From the NCBI RefSeq assembly GCF_002355595.1, contig NZ_AP017422.1, positions 2,356,001-2,420,000 on the forward strand: a stretch of 64,000 nucleotides of DNA, read 5' to 3'. The notes beneath the pieces are model-generated. The model saw nothing but the letters and a program-made list of their open reading frames with translations. It was not told where the DNA came from and did not search any database. This DNA comes from Filimonas lacunae. Lineage in GTDB: Bacteria > Bacteroidota > Bacteroidia > Chitinophagales > Chitinophagaceae. The translations under genes were made by a program, and so were the position numbers. Shown piece after piece: positions 28,331 through 43,300 of the stretch. Each line of letters opens with the position of its first letter. The first letter of the stretch is position 1.

Positions 28331-31300
28331 ATGAAAAATACGTTAGACTTCTTGATTAAGCTGAAGACGGAAGGTATTATGGTTTCCCTGTCGGATGGCA
28401 ATATAAAAGTGATGGCGAAAAAGGGAGCCAGCCTTAGTGAAGCTATTAAAGCTGAATTGAGCGAAAGAAAAACTGAACTGATTGCTTATTTAAAAAATAA
28501 ACCTGTTGCAGATGTTTCACTCATACCTGCACGAGAAGCGGGTTCTGTGGTGCCTTTGTCTTTTTCGCAGGAGCGTTTGTGGGTGATAGATCAGCTACAA
28601 GGGAGTGCACAATATCATATACCGGCAGTGTTGCGTTTAAAAGGCAGGCTGGATATTGCCCTGCTGGAAATGGCTTTGGGGGAAATGGTGAACCGTCATC
28701 ATATATTACGCACGCTGATACATGAAAAGGACGGGGTGGGGTACCAGGAAATTGGCCGTGAACATTCCTGGAGCATGGAGCCTTTGTTGCTGATGAATCA
28801 ACAGGATGTAGCTTTGCTGACGTCTGTAATTGCCGGGTTTATAGAGCGCCCTTTTCTGTTGTCTTTGAATTATCCGTTCCGTGTGCAGTTAATACAGATT
28901 TCTGATGTGGAGCATATACTGGTGTTAGTGATGCATCATATTGCTTCGGACGGGGCATCTGTTGCCGTATTTATTCGTGAGTTATCTGAGTTATACCAGG
29001 CTAAGCTGGAACAGCGTGTGCCGGTATTGCCTTTGTTGGGCATTCAATATGCCGATTATGCATGCTGGCAACGGGCGCAACGTAAGGATGTGCAGGTGGC
29101 CGGGCTTGCTTACTGGAAGCAGCAATTAACAGGAGTGCCGGTGCTGGAGTTGCCGGCAGATTATCTGCGCCCGGTGGTTTTAGGTACAGACGGTGCGCAG
29201 CTGGTTTTTCAGTTGCCTGATAGCCTGGGGAGTAAGCTGGAAGAACTGGCCTTACGGGAAGGGGTTACGCTGTATATGTTATTGCTGGCTTCTTTTAAGG
29301 TATTACTGCATCGATATAGTGGGCAGGATGATATATGTGTGGGTACGCCCGTAGCAGGCCGTAGCGAGACAGCGTTGGAATTGCTGATCGGTTTTTTTGT
29401 GAATACACTTGCTATACGTACCCGTGTACCGGGCAATGCATCGTTTGCAGAAATGCTTCAGCGGGTGAAAGAAGAGATGCTTGCTGCTTATACGCATCAG
29501 GCTGTTCCATTTGAACAGGTGGTGGAAGCAGTGGAAACATCCCGTGATATAAGCCGTCATCCATTGTTCCAGGTGATGTTTTCGTTTATACCAGGTGAGC
29601 AGTCCGCTTTGCCGCAATTAGGAGATGTAGTTGTAAGTTATGAAGCACAGGAGCATAAGACAGCTAAGTTTGATCTGAATATTGAATTTGAAAAAACAGG
29701 TAAAGCTGTTTCGTTTAGTATTGAATACAATACTTCTTTATATAAAGCTTCGCGTATAGAACGGATGGGAGCGCACCTGGTGAACATTTTACAAGCAGTG
29801 GTGTGTGATCCTCAGCAGCGTATTCGCGATATAGTGTACCTGTCGGCTTCAGAAGAACAGGAGGTTCTTCAGTTTTCCGGTGAAGTGCACGCAGTACCTG
29901 ATGATTTGTCTGTACCTGTTATACTACATGAAGTAGTACAGCTGCATGGTGATGCTATTGCTTTAAGCGATGGGGCCGTCAGCTATACCTATACAGAGTT
30001 GTGGCATCGTTCCGGCTTGTTATCCGGTTTTTTGCAACAGGAGTGTCATGTGTGGCCCGAATCACTGGTAGGTATTGTAATGGGGCGTGGTACTGGTTTT
30101 GTGCTGGCGATGACGGGTATCTTACGCAGCGGTGCTGGTTATCTTCCTATAGAATCGCATCTGCCGCAGGACCGTATACGCCGTTTGCTGAAAGCGGGTG
30201 GTGTGTCTGTGGTGGTAACGGATAATGCTGATGTTGCTTCCTGGCTGGGTGAAGAATTTACCTGTGTGCTACTGAGTGATGCTTTGAGTAAAGGCATTGC
30301 TACGCCTGATGACGCCTTTCGTTCTTCTGCCGCTTCGCTTGCTTATATCATGTTTACTTCCGGTTCTACCGGTGAGCCTAAAGGCGTGATGGTTGAGCAT
30401 CGCAGCATTGTTCGTTTGGTAAAAGATACGAACTATGTATCGTTGAATAGCAGCGATCGTATTCTGCAAACGGGTTCATTGTCGTTTGATGCAGCCACTT
30501 TCGAAATATGGGGTGCATTGTTAAACGGTGGTGCCGTGTATGTAACTGCATTGGAGAATTTGCTGGATGCTACTGAGCTGGCCGGTTATATTAGTGGTTA
30601 TGGTATCAGCTGCATGTGGTTTACCAGTTCGTGGTTTAACCAGCTGGCAGATGAGTCTCCTGCTTTGTTTGCTGGTTTGAAGCAAGTGCTGGTAGGTGGA
30701 GAGCAATTGTCGGTATCGCATGTAGGCAAGGTGATGCATCACTGCCCTGCTGTACGTATCGTGAATGGTTATGGTCCTACAGAGAACACTACGTTTTCGG
30801 TATGTGGGGAAGTATTACCTTCTGATATAGCGGAAGGTGTGATCCGTTTAGGATATCCTGTTTCTAAAAGTCGTGTATATATAACTGATGTATATGGGAA
30901 GTTGGTGGGTAAAGGTGTGTATGGGGAATTATTGCTTGGTGGTGAAGGCGTTAGTCGCGGCTACCTGAATGATGCTTTGCGTACAGAAACCTCTTTTATA
31001 GCCAATCCTTTTGTGCCGGGTGAGCGGGTATATCGTTCCGGAGATATAGGTTGCTGGGATGAGGATGGTCGTATTTTATTCCGTGGCCGCCGCGATAATC
31101 AGGTGAAGATTCGTGGTTACCGTGTAGAGCCCCAGGAGATAGCGCGTGTGCTGGAAGAGCATGAAAGTGTTCGGGAAGCCGCAGTAAAAGTGGTGGTAAG
31201 TGCCGTTGGCGATAAACAGCTGGCTGCTTATTACACGGGCGAAGAAGGCGCTGTGGCTGCTATCCGGTTGCACCTGGAAAAGCATTTACCTTCTTACATG

Positions 31301-34300
31301 CGTCCTGCTTACCTGCAATGGTTACCTGTATTTGTGTTGAATGCGAATGGTAAAACCGATATGGGTGCATTACCTGCTCCTGTAATGGAGGAGGTGGCTT
31401 ATATCGCTGCTTCCAGCGAGCTGGAAAGTTACCTGGTGGAAGTGTGGAGCGAAGTATTACATATTGCTACTACTGATTTATCAGTGGAAGCTAACTTTTT
31501 TGAATTGGGTGGCCAGAGCCTTAAGGCTATCGCATTGATAGGTCGTATTCATCGTGACCGTGGTATAAAAATACCATTGGTAGAATTGTTTACGCATGCG
31601 ACCATCCGTGGCTTGGCGGGCTATCTGTCTGTTCAGTCGCATGTGGTTTATGCGGGTTTGGTGGCAGCGCCTGTGAGTGATTATTATCCTGTGTCTTATG
31701 CGCAACGTCGTATGTATTTGTTGCAACAGTTTGATACATTCAGTACTGCTTATAATATTCCGCTTCAGTTGCCATTACCTGGCGGGTATGGTATAGAAGA
31801 GGTTGGTGCTGCTTTGCAGGCGTTGGTAAATCGCCATGAGATACTTCGAACCAGCTTTGAGGAAAGGGAGGGTGTGCCTGTTCAGGTAGTGCAGGCTTCT
31901 GTGAAACTGGAAGTGAAAGCGTGTGAAAAGGTTAATTTGGATGCTATAGTGGCTCCTTTCGATTTGTCTGTGGCTCCGCTGCTTCGTGCAGGTTATTGTA
32001 AGGGAGCGCTTGGCGGTGTGTTATTGCTGGATATTCATCATATTATTACGGATGGATTATCTCAGGCGATATTGCAGGATGAGTTGATGCGTATACTATC
32101 AGGAGAAGTGCTTGCTCCGGTTGTGTTTCAATATAAAGATTATGCTGTTTACGAACAAGGGGCTGCTGGTCAGTTGCAGCTTTCCGGGCATGGCGATTAT
32201 TGGGCCGATCGCTTCAGCGGCGATTTGCCCGTGTTGGAGCTTCCTGTGGATTTTGCCCGCCCTGAAGTGCGTTCCTTACAGGGTACTTCTCTGGGTATTA
32301 AATTGAGTGCTGAAGAAGTGTTATTTCTGCGCCGTTTGTGTAACGAAGAGGAGGTGACACTTTATATGGCCGGATTGTCGTTGTGGTTATTGCTACTGTG
32401 GCGTGTAAGTGGTCAGGATGATGTTATCACGGGTACACCTGTATCTGGTCGGCAACATGCTGATTTATCCGGTATTGTAGGGTTGTTTGTGAATACGCTT
32501 GCGATCCGTAATAAGATTACCGGCAGTCAACGATATGACGAGTTTTTGAAAACAGTAAAGAATAATGTGCTTTCAGATTTTGAGCATGAAGATTATCCTT
32601 TCGAATTATTGCTGGAAGCAGTTTGGCCGCATCGCGACAGAAGCCGTCACCCGCTGTTTGATACTATGTTCAGTGTGCAGAATAAAAATGCGTTCTGGAA
32701 GGAAGTCTGGCTTACTGGTGAACAGGAGGAGGATGGTTTTGATCAGGGCGAAAAGTTTGATCTGAACCTTCGCCTGGTGGAGTATGGCGAAGATGTTTAT
32801 CTGCACCTGGGATATAATACCACACTGTTTACAGTTGAAACAGCACATGCTTTATTGGACGGTTACCGGGAGTTATTGGCCAGCTTACAGGCGGATAAAC
32901 TTCAGTATTTGTTTGATCTGCAATTATTAAGCCCTGCATCGCGGCTGTTATTGTCTACTGCGGCACTGTTAGACAGTGTTGTTCCTGCTAACACATATAG
33001 TAATGTATTTGAAGCGCGTGCTGCTAAAAGTGGTGATACCATTGCGGTTAAGGACGAGAATGGCTTCCTGAGCTATGCTGATCTGAACTATAAAGCCAAC
33101 CAACTGGCGCACTATCTGCATAATAACGGTATAGCAACAGGTAGTGTAGTGGGAGTGTTACTTCCTCCTTGTAAAGAGATGATGGTGGGTATTATTGGCA
33201 TTTTTAAAGCCGGCTGTGCTTATTTGCCTATAGATACCAGCCAGCCTGCTTCCCGTATCGAACATATTTTATCGGATAGTGATGTTGATTGTGTGGTAAC
33301 TGTTGGTGAACTGCCTGAAGGTTTGCAATATTCCGGTATGATAGTGGATCTGTTATCCCCTTTTTTACAGGAACAACCAGTTAATAATCTATTGCTGCCG
33401 CAGGATGTAGATCAGTTAGCTTATGTGATTTATACGTCTGGTTCCACTGGTCGTCCTAAAGGTGTACCTATTGCACAGAAAAGCCTGATGAACTATGTGA
33501 ACTGGTTTATAGAGGAGGTGCAATATGATGAAAGCGATTCCACTATTCTGACATCTTCCTTTTCTTTTGACCTTGGTCATACGGTATTATTCCCTGTATT
33601 GCTGTGTGGCGGTTGTTTGCATATAGTGAGTAAAGATTTGTATCTGTCTCCTTCCGATCTGAGCCGTTATGTACAGTCTGCTGGTATCAGCTTTCTGAAG
33701 TTTACACCTACGCTGTTCTCGATGTTACTGAACAGTGCTGACTTTGAACCCTCGTGGCTGAGTGGAATACGTATCCTGATGTTGGGAGGTGAGATGATTC
33801 ATGTAAAGGATGTAGGTCGTTTCCTGTCTTTATATCCTGATAAATATGTATTGAACTCTTATGGCCCTGCGGAAGCTACTGCTGGCTCTGTTTACAAGCG
33901 TATAGATCGTCATAACTACGATTCTTTTGCAAGCCGTGTAGTGATAGGTAGTCCTATTCCCAATATGCGTGCTTATATACTGGATAAGCATCATCATGTG
34001 CAGCCTGCTGGTTTGCCGGGTGAGATTTATTTATCGGGTATCGGGTTAAGTGCCGGCTATTATCACCGGGATGATTTAACAGTTGCGCGCTTTATTGAAC
34101 ATCCTTTTTATCCCGGGGAGCGATTGTATGCTACGGGAGATTTAGGGAAGTATACTGCTTCCGGTGAGTTGGTGTGTTTTGGTCGCAGCGATCACCAGGT
34201 AAAGATTCGTGGTTATCGTGTGGAGTTGTCAGAGATAGAGCAATGTATTATCTCCAGCGGTATAGTGCAGGAGTGTTGTGTGGTATATCGTACGGATAGT

Positions 34301-37300
34301 GCTGGTGATGGTTTCCTGGCTGCATTTGTTACGGATGAGAACGTAGATATTATTCAATTACGCGGATTTCTGGAATTGAACCTTCCTGATTATATGGTTC
34401 CCCGTAGTGTGGTTCGTTTAGTGCAGTTGCCTTTGACGGCGAACGGTAAAACGGATCGTCAGCAATTAGGAGTGTATGAATTGGGATTAGAAGAGGGAGG
34501 TAGCGGAGCCGAGTATGTAGCTGCATCGGGTGGCTTAGAGTTGGAGTTACAGCGTATATGGGAAGAGGTGCTGGATGTGCATCCTGTGAGTGTGGCAGAA
34601 AATTTCTTCCGTTTAGGTGGTCATTCGTTAAAGGCTTTAAGGGTGTTGAACGCTGTGTCCCGTGACCTGGAAATGAAACTTACGTTGAATGAGTTTTTCC
34701 GTTATCCTGTGATCCGTGATCTGTCTGCTTATTTATCCGGTAAGGATAAGGTGGGTTATGAGGCCATTGCTGCTGCACCTGTGTTGGATTATTATCCTTT
34801 GTCTCATGCGCAGAAGCGTTTGTGGATATTGCAGCAATTGACTACTGTCCAGCAGGCTTATAATATACCTTACTATATACATGTGAAAGGGATTTTAGAC
34901 CCCGCGCTGCTGCAGGATGCTTTGCAGCAGTTGGTAAATCGTCATGAAGTGTTGCGTACGGTGTTTGATGTGGTAAACGATGAGCCTGTGCAAAAGATTA
35001 TTCCTGCATCATTGTTTAGTGTAAACCTGTTGTATGATGATGTAAGTGGTAGTGCTGATGCCTTGTTCTTATGTGATGAGATAGCGGCATCTGAATCCGG
35101 TTATGCTTTTGATCTGTTGAATGGTCCATTGTTGCGTGTGCGGCTTGTGAAAACCGGTAATGCGTCTTCTGCGTTGTGCTTCACCTTGCATCATATTGTT
35201 TTTGATGGTTGGTCTGTTCAGGTATTGCTGGGTGAGCTATTGCGTGTATATCATGGACTTGCTACGGGTAATACTTACAGGTTGCCTGAACTGGATATTC
35301 AGTATAAAGACTATGCGGTGTGGCAGGAAGAACAGCTTTTATCTGGTAAATTTTCTGCTGCACGCTCTTACTGGCATCAATTGTTTTCGGGAGAGTTGCC
35401 TGTGTTAGAACTGCCTGCAGATTATCCCCGCGCTGCTGTAAAAAACTATGAAGGTAAAAGTTACCGGGTATCACTGCCTGCAAGTGTAAATGCCGGGCTT
35501 ACTGCATACAGTGCTGAAGCGGGCGTTAGCTTGTTTATGTTGTTGCTGTCTGGTGTGCAGATATTGTTGTCGAAATATTCTGGTCAGGAAGATATTATTG
35601 TAGGAACTCCTGTTTCGGGGCGTGATCATGCGGGATTGGCTGACCAGATTGGTTTTTATGTAAATACACTTGCTATCAGGGGGTATATCGATGGCAATCA
35701 ATCCTTCGAAGAATATATCCAGGTGTTGAAAGACCGGTTGCTTGCTGCTTATGATCACCAGGGCTATCCATTTGATAAACTGGTAGAGGAACTAGGTGTA
35801 TCCGGAGATGGTTCGCGTTCTCCATTATTTGATGTGATGGTGGTGATGGAGCATGCTGCTTCTACAGAGTCGCTTTTTGAGAAGAACAAGCTGGAAGTAT
35901 TTCCTGGTGAAAGCGTTACTACAACGAGTAAGTTTGATTTGACCTTTCACTTTACAGAATCTTCTGCGGAAATAAGCCTGGGTATTGAATATAACACCTC
36001 TTTATACAAGTGTTCCCGCATAGAGCGTATGGTGGGGCATCTGGTTAACATATTAAATGCTATAGCAAACAATGCAAAACAGCGTATTGGTGATATGGTG
36101 TACCTGTCTGCTGCTGAGGAGCAGGAGTTACGAAGTTTTTCGGGAGAAGTGAGTGTAGTGTCTGAAGCATTGTCTGTTCCTGCTTTGTTATACGAAATGG
36201 TACAGCAGCATGGTGATGCTATTGCCTTGAGTGATGGCATCACTAACTATACCTATGATGAGTTTTGGAATAAGTCTGGCCGCATAGCTGGTTATCTTCA
36301 GCAACAATGTAAGGTGAAGCCTGAAGCGTTGGTGGGGATTGTGATGGATAAGGGACCTGATTTCATTTTGGCTATGGCAGGTATCCTGCGTAGTGGTGCC
36401 GCTTATTTACCTATAGAGTCTCATTTACCGGAAGATCGTATTCGCCTCTTATTAAAGGTGGGTGGCGTAGCGGCAGTGCTTACAAACAATACTGCTATAG
36501 CCGAAATGGTAAGTGATGGGTATATGCCATGCGTAGATATACAGGTGGCGATGAGGGAGGGTGCACAGGTGAGCCAGGTGGCTATCAGTAAATCGTCGCT
36601 GGCTTATGTCATGTTTACTTCCGGATCAACCGGAGAGCCAAAAGGGGTGATGATTGAGCATAGGGGGATTGTACGCCTGGTAAGAGATACCAATTATGTG
36701 CGGTTGAACAACAAGGATAAGATTTTACAGGGTGGCTCCCTGACTTTTGATGTGGCCACTTTTGAAATATGGGGTGCGTTGTTAAACGGTGGAACCTTGT
36801 ATATTACTGCGCTTGAGCATTTACTGGATACTACCCGGTTACGATTGTTTATTCAGCAGTATGGCATTACACGGATGTGGTTTACCAGTTCGTGGTTTAA
36901 TCAACTGGCTGATGAAGATCCTTCTTTGTTCAGCAGCCTGCAGCAGATATTAGTGGGTGGGGAGCAATTGTCGGTTGTGCATGTAGGAAAGGTGATGGCC
37001 AGTTGTCCGCATCTGGTAGTTACGAATGGCTATGGACCTACAGAAGATACCACATTTGCCGTTTGTGGTGATGTAAGGAAAGAAGATATCCTGTCGGGTA
37101 TTATTCGTCTTGGAAAGCCTATTTCTAAAAGCCGCACCTATATTGTAGATAAGCATGGAAACCTGGCAGGAAAAGGCGTTTATGGTGAATTGCTGTTAGG
37201 GGGGGAGGGTATAAGCCGTGGCTACCTGAATGATGCTTTACGCACAGCGGCAGCTTTTGTTGCCAATCCTTTTGTGCCGGGTGAGCGGGTATACCGTTCT

Positions 37301-40300
37301 GGTGACATTGGTTGCTGGGATGAGGATGGACGTATCATATTCCGCGGCCGTCGCGATAACCAGGTGAAGATACGTGGCTACAGGGTAGAACCTCTGGAAA
37401 TTGCCCGTGTACTGGAGAAGCACGAAGCTGTGCGCGAGGCAGCTGTAAAAGTGGTGGTGGGTGCTGGTGGCGATAAACAACTGGCCGCTTATTATACAGG
37501 CGAAGCAAACGCTGTGGCTACTATCAGATTGTACCTGGAAAAGCATTTACCTTCTTATATGCGTCCTACCTATCTGCAATGGTTGCCTGTATTTGCACTG
37601 AATGCCAGTGGTAAAACAGATATGAAGGCGTTGCCTGCCCCGGTAATGGAAGAAACTTCCTATACGGCTGCAGCTACTGAGTGGGAAGTATACCTGGTAA
37701 ATGTGTGGAGTGAGGTACTGCATATTTCTGCCGCTGGTTTGTCTGTGGAAGCTAACTTTTTTGAATTGGGTGGCCAGAGCCTTAAGGCTATCGCATTGAT
37801 TGGTCGTATTCATCGTGACCGTGGCGTAAAGATTCCTTTGGTGGAATTGTTTACGCATGCCACCATCCGTGGTTTGGCCGGCTATCTGTCTGTTCAGTCG
37901 CAGGTAGTTTATACAGGTTTAGTGGTAGCGCCTGTGAATGCGTATTATCCTGTGTCTTACGCACAGCGCCGTATGTACCTGTTGCAGCAGTTTGATACAT
38001 TCAGTACTGCTTATAATATTCCGCTTCAGTTACCGTTGCCGGATGGATATAGCATAGAGGAGGTGTCTGTGGCTTTGCAGAAGTTAGTGAATCGCCATGA
38101 AGTGCTTAGAACCAGTTTTGAAGAGAGAGAGGGTGTGCCCGTTCAGGTGGTACATGCATCTGTAACGCTTGAATTGAACGCTTACGATGGTGTAGAGGCG
38201 GATGGTTTTGTGATGCCTTTTGATTTATCTGTAGCTCCGTTACTTCGGGCAGGTTATTATAACAGTGGAAACAGAATAGTGCTATTGCTGGATATTCATC
38301 ATATTATCACGGATGGATTATCGCAGGCGATATTGCAGGATGAGTTCATCCGGTTATTGTCAGGCGAAGTGCTGGCACCCGTGCCGTTCCAGTATAAAGA
38401 TTATGCAGTTTATGAGCAGAGTGCTGCGGGGCAGTTGCAGCTTGCGGGGCATAGTGAGTATTGGGCAAGCCGTTTGAGCGGAGAGTTGCCTGTGTTGGAG
38501 CTTCCTGTAGATTTTGCCCGATCTGAAGTGCGTTCCTTGCAGGGGGCTTCTACGGAAGTTCGTTTAAATACAGATGAAGTGCTTTTTCTGCGTGGTTTGT
38601 GTAGTGAAGAAGGTGTTACGCTTTATATGGCCGGGTTGTCGTTGTGGTCACTTCTGCTGTGGCGCGTGAGTGGCCAGGAGGACATTATTACGGGCACGCC
38701 TGTATCTGGACGCCAACATGCTGATTTAGCCGGTATAGCCGGGTTGTTTGTGAATACGCTTGCGATCCGTAATAAGATTACGGAGAGTCAACGATATAAG
38801 GAGTTTCTGAAAACAGTAAAGAACAATGTGCTTTCTGATTTTGAACATGAGGGATATCCTTTCGAACTACTGCTGGAAGCGGTGTGGCCTTATCGTGACA
38901 GAAGTCGTCATCCATTATTTGATACCATGTTCAGTGTGCAGAATAAAAATGCTTTCTGGCAGGAAATGGGCGAAGATGATGAGGTGTCGGCTGAGATATC
39001 AGAAGCCTTCTTTACAGATCGCGGTGGTAAGTTTGATCTGAACCTTCGGCTGGTAGAGTATGGAGAAGATGTTTATCTGCACCTGGGATATAATACCACA
39101 CTGTTTACAGCAGAAACAGCACATGCTTTATTGGACGGTTACCGGGAGTTAATGGCCAGCTTACAGGCGGATAAACTTCAGTATTTGTTTGATCTGCAAT
39201 TATTAAGCACTGCATCGCGGCTGTTATTGTCTACTGCGGCACTGTTAGACAGTGTTGTTCCTGCTAACACATATAGTAATGTATTTGAAGCGCGTGCTGC
39301 TAAAAGTGGTGATGCCATTGCGGTTAAGGATGAGAATGGCTTCCTGAGCTATGCTGATCTGAACTATAAAGCCAACCAACTGGCGCACTATCTGCATAAT
39401 AACGGTATAGCAACAGGTAGTGTAGTGGGAGTGTTACTTCCTCCTTGTAAAGAGATGATGGTGGGTATTATTGGCATTTTTAAAGCTGGCTGTGCTTATT
39501 TGCCTATAGATATCAGCCAGCCTGCTGCCCGTATCGAACATATTTTATCGGATAGTGATGTTGATTGTGTGGTAACTGTTGGTGAACTGCCTGAAGGTTT
39601 GGAATATTCCGGTATGATAGTGGATCTGTTATCCCCTGTTTTACAGGAACAACCAGTTAATAATCTATTGCTGCCGCAGGATGCAGATCAGTTAGCTTAT
39701 GTGATTTATACGTCTGGTTCCACTGGTCGTCCTAAAGGTGTACCTATTGCACAGAAAAGCCTGATGAACTATGTAAACTGGTTTATAGAGGAGGTGCAAT
39801 ATGATGAAAGCGATTCCACTATTCTGACATCTTCCTTTTCTTTTGACCTGGGGCATACGGTATTGTTTCCTGTATTGCTGTGTGGCGGTTGTTTGCATAT
39901 AGTGAGTAAAGATTTGTATCTGTCTCCTGCTGATCTGTGCCGTTATGTACAGTCTGCTGGTATCAGCTTTCTGAAGTTTACACCTACGCTGTTCTCGATG
40001 TTACTGAACAGTGCTGACTTTGAACCCTCGTGGCTGAGTGGAATACGTATCCTGATGTTGGGAGGTGAGATGATTCATGTAAAGGATGTAGGTCGTTTCC
40101 TGTCTTTATATCCTGATAAATATGTATTGAACTCTTATGGCCCTGCGGAAGCTACTGCTGGTTCAGTTTACAAGCGTATAGATTGTCATAACTACGATTC
40201 TTTTGCAAGCCGTGTAGTGATAGGTAGTCCTATTCCCAATATGCGTGCTTATATACTGGATAAGCATCATCATGTGCAGCCAGCTGGTTTACCGGGTGAG

Positions 40301-43300
40301 ATTTATTTATCGGGTATCGGGTTAAGTGCTGGTTATTATCACCGGGATGATTTAACAGTTGCGCGCTTTATTGAACATCCTTTTTACCCCGGGGAGCGAT
40401 TGTATGCTACGGGAGATTTAGGGAAGTATACTGCTTCCGGTGAGTTGGTGTGTTTTGGTCGCAGCGATCACCAGGTAAAGATTCGTGGTTATCGTGTGGA
40501 GTTGTCAGAGATAGAGCAATGTATTATCTCCAGCGGTATAGTGCAGGAGTGTTGTGTGGTATATCGTACGGATAGTGCTGGTGATGGTTTCCTGGCTGCA
40601 TTTGTTACGGATGAGAACGTCGATATTATTCAGTTACGCGGATTTCTGGAATTGAACCTTCCTGATTATATGGTTCCCCGTAGTGTGGTTCGTTTAGTGC
40701 AGTTGCCTTTGACGGCGAACGGTAAAACGGATCGTCAGCAATTAGGAGTGTATGAATTGGGATTAGAAGAGGGAGGTAGCGTAGCCGAGTATGTGGCTGC
40801 ATCGGGTGGCTTAGAGTTGGAGTTACAGCGTATATGGGAAGAGGTGCTGGATGTGCATCCTGTGAGTGTGACGGAGAACTTCTTTCGTTTAGGTGGTCAT
40901 TCGTTAAAGGCTTTAAGGGTGTTGAACGCCGTGTCCCGTGATCTGGAAATGAAACTAACGTTGAATGAGTTTTTCCGTTATCCTGTGATCCGTGATCTGT
41001 CTGCTTATTTATCCGGTAAGGATAAGGTGGGTTATGAAGCGATTGCTGCTGCACCTGTGTTGGATTATTATCCTTTGTCTCATGCGCAGAAGCGTTTGTG
41101 GATATTGCAGCAATTGACTGCTACCCAGCAGGCTTATAATATACCTTACTATATACATGTGAAAGGGATATTAGACCCCGCGCTGCTGCAGGATGCTTTA
41201 CAGCAGTTGGTAAATCGTCATGAAGTGCTGCGTACGGTATTTGATGTGGTAAACGATGAGCCTGTACAAAAGATTATTCCTGCATCATTGTTTAGTGTAA
41301 ACCTGTTGTATGATGATGTAAGTGGTAGTGCTGATGCCTTGTTCTTATGTGATGAGATAGCGGCATCTGAATCCGGTTATGCTTTTGATCTGCTGAATGG
41401 TCCATTGTTGCGTGTGCGGCTTGTGAAAACCGGTAATGCGTCTTCTGCGTTGTGCTTCACCTTGCATCATATTGTTTTTGATGGTTGGTCTGTTCAGGTA
41501 TTGCTGGGTGAGCTATTGCGTGTATATCATGGACTTGCTACGGGTAATACTTACAGGTTGCCTGAACTGGATATTCAGTATAAAGACTATGCGGTGTGGC
41601 AGGAAGAACAGCTTTTATCTGGTAAATTTTCTGCTGCACGCTCTTACTGGCATCAATTGTTTTCGGGAGAGTTGCCTGTGTTAGAACTGCCTGCAGATTA
41701 TCCCCGCGCTGCTGTAAAAAACTATGAAGGTAAAAGTTACCGGGTATCACTGCCTGCAAGTGTAAATGCCGGGCTTACTGCATACAGTGCTGAAGCGGGC
41801 GTTAGCTTGTTTATGTTGTTGCTGTCTGGTGTGCAGATATTGTTGTCGAAATATTCTGGTCAGGAAGATATTATTGTAGGAACTCCTGTTTCGGGGCGTG
41901 ATCATGCCGGATTATCTGACCAGATCGGTTTTTATGTGAACACGCTTGCTGTGAGAGATTTTGTGGATGGCAAACAGTCCTTCCACGAATATCTACGTGT
42001 GGCAAAAGACCGGTTGCTTGCTGCTTATGATCACCAGGGCTATCCTTTTGATAAACTGGTAGAAGAGCTAGGTTTATCCGGGGATGGTTCACGTTCTCCA
42101 TTGTTTGATGTGATGGTGGTAATGGAGCATGCTGCTTCTACAGAGTCTCTTTTTGAGTTAAATAATCTGGAAGTTCTTTTCGGAGAGAGGGTTACTACGA
42201 CGAGTAAATTTGATATGACTTTTCATTTTACAGCGTCTTCTTCAGATATAGGGCTGGCTATTGAATACAATACTTCTTTATATAAAGCTTCGCGTATAGA
42301 ACGGATGGGAGCACACCTGGTGAACATTTTACAAGCAGTGGTGTGTGATCCTCAGCAGCGTATTCGCGATATAGTGTACCTGTCGGCTTCAGAAGAACAG
42401 GAGGTGCTTCAGTTTTCCGGTGAGGTGCACGCAGTACCTGATGATTTGTCTGTACCTGTTATACTACATGAAGTAGTACAGCTGCATGGTGATGCTATTG
42501 CTTTAAGCGATGGTGCTGTCAGCTATACCTATACAGAGTTGTGGCATCGTTCCGGCTTGTTATCCGGTTTTTTGCAACAGGAGTGTCATGTGTGGCCCGA
42601 ATCACTGGTGGGTATTGTAATGGGGCGTGGTACTGGTTTTGTGCTGGCGATGACGGGTATCTTACGCAGCGGTGCTGGTTATCTTCCTATAGAATCGCAT
42701 CTGCCGCAGGACCGTATACGCCGTTTGCTGAAAGCGGGTGGTGTGTCTGTGGTGGTAACGGATGCTGCTGATGTTGCTTCCTGGCTGGGTGAAGAATTTA
42801 CCTGTGTGCTGCTGAGTGATGCTTTGAGTAAAGGCATTGCTACGCCTGATGACGACTTTCGTTCTTCTGCCGCTTCGCTTGCTTATATCATGTTTACTTC
42901 CGGTTCTACCGGTGAGCCTAAAGGTGTGATGGTTGAGCATCGCAGCATTGTTCGTTTGGTAAAAGATACGAACTATGTATCGTTGAATAGCAGCGATCGT
43001 ATTCTGCAAACGGGTTCATTGTCGTTTGATGCAGCCACTTTCGAAATATGGGGTGCATTGTTAAACGGTGGTGCCGTGTATGTAACTGCATTGGAGAATT
43101 TGCTGGATGCTACTGAGCTGGCCGGTTATATTAGTGGTTATGGTATCAGCTGCATGTGGTTTACCAGTTCGTGGTTTAACCAGCTGGCAGATGAGTCTCC
43201 TGCTTTGTTTGCTGGTTTGAAGCAAGTGCTGGTAGGTGGAGAGCAATTGTCGGTATCGCATGTAGGCAAGGTGATGCATCACTGCCCTGCTGTACGTATC

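Noticed and set aside
40626-41054. 142-codon minus-strand frame inside NRPS3
   Set aside because: Shadow of the Asx-module DNA; low-complexity His/Pro/Thr-rich translation with no family features.
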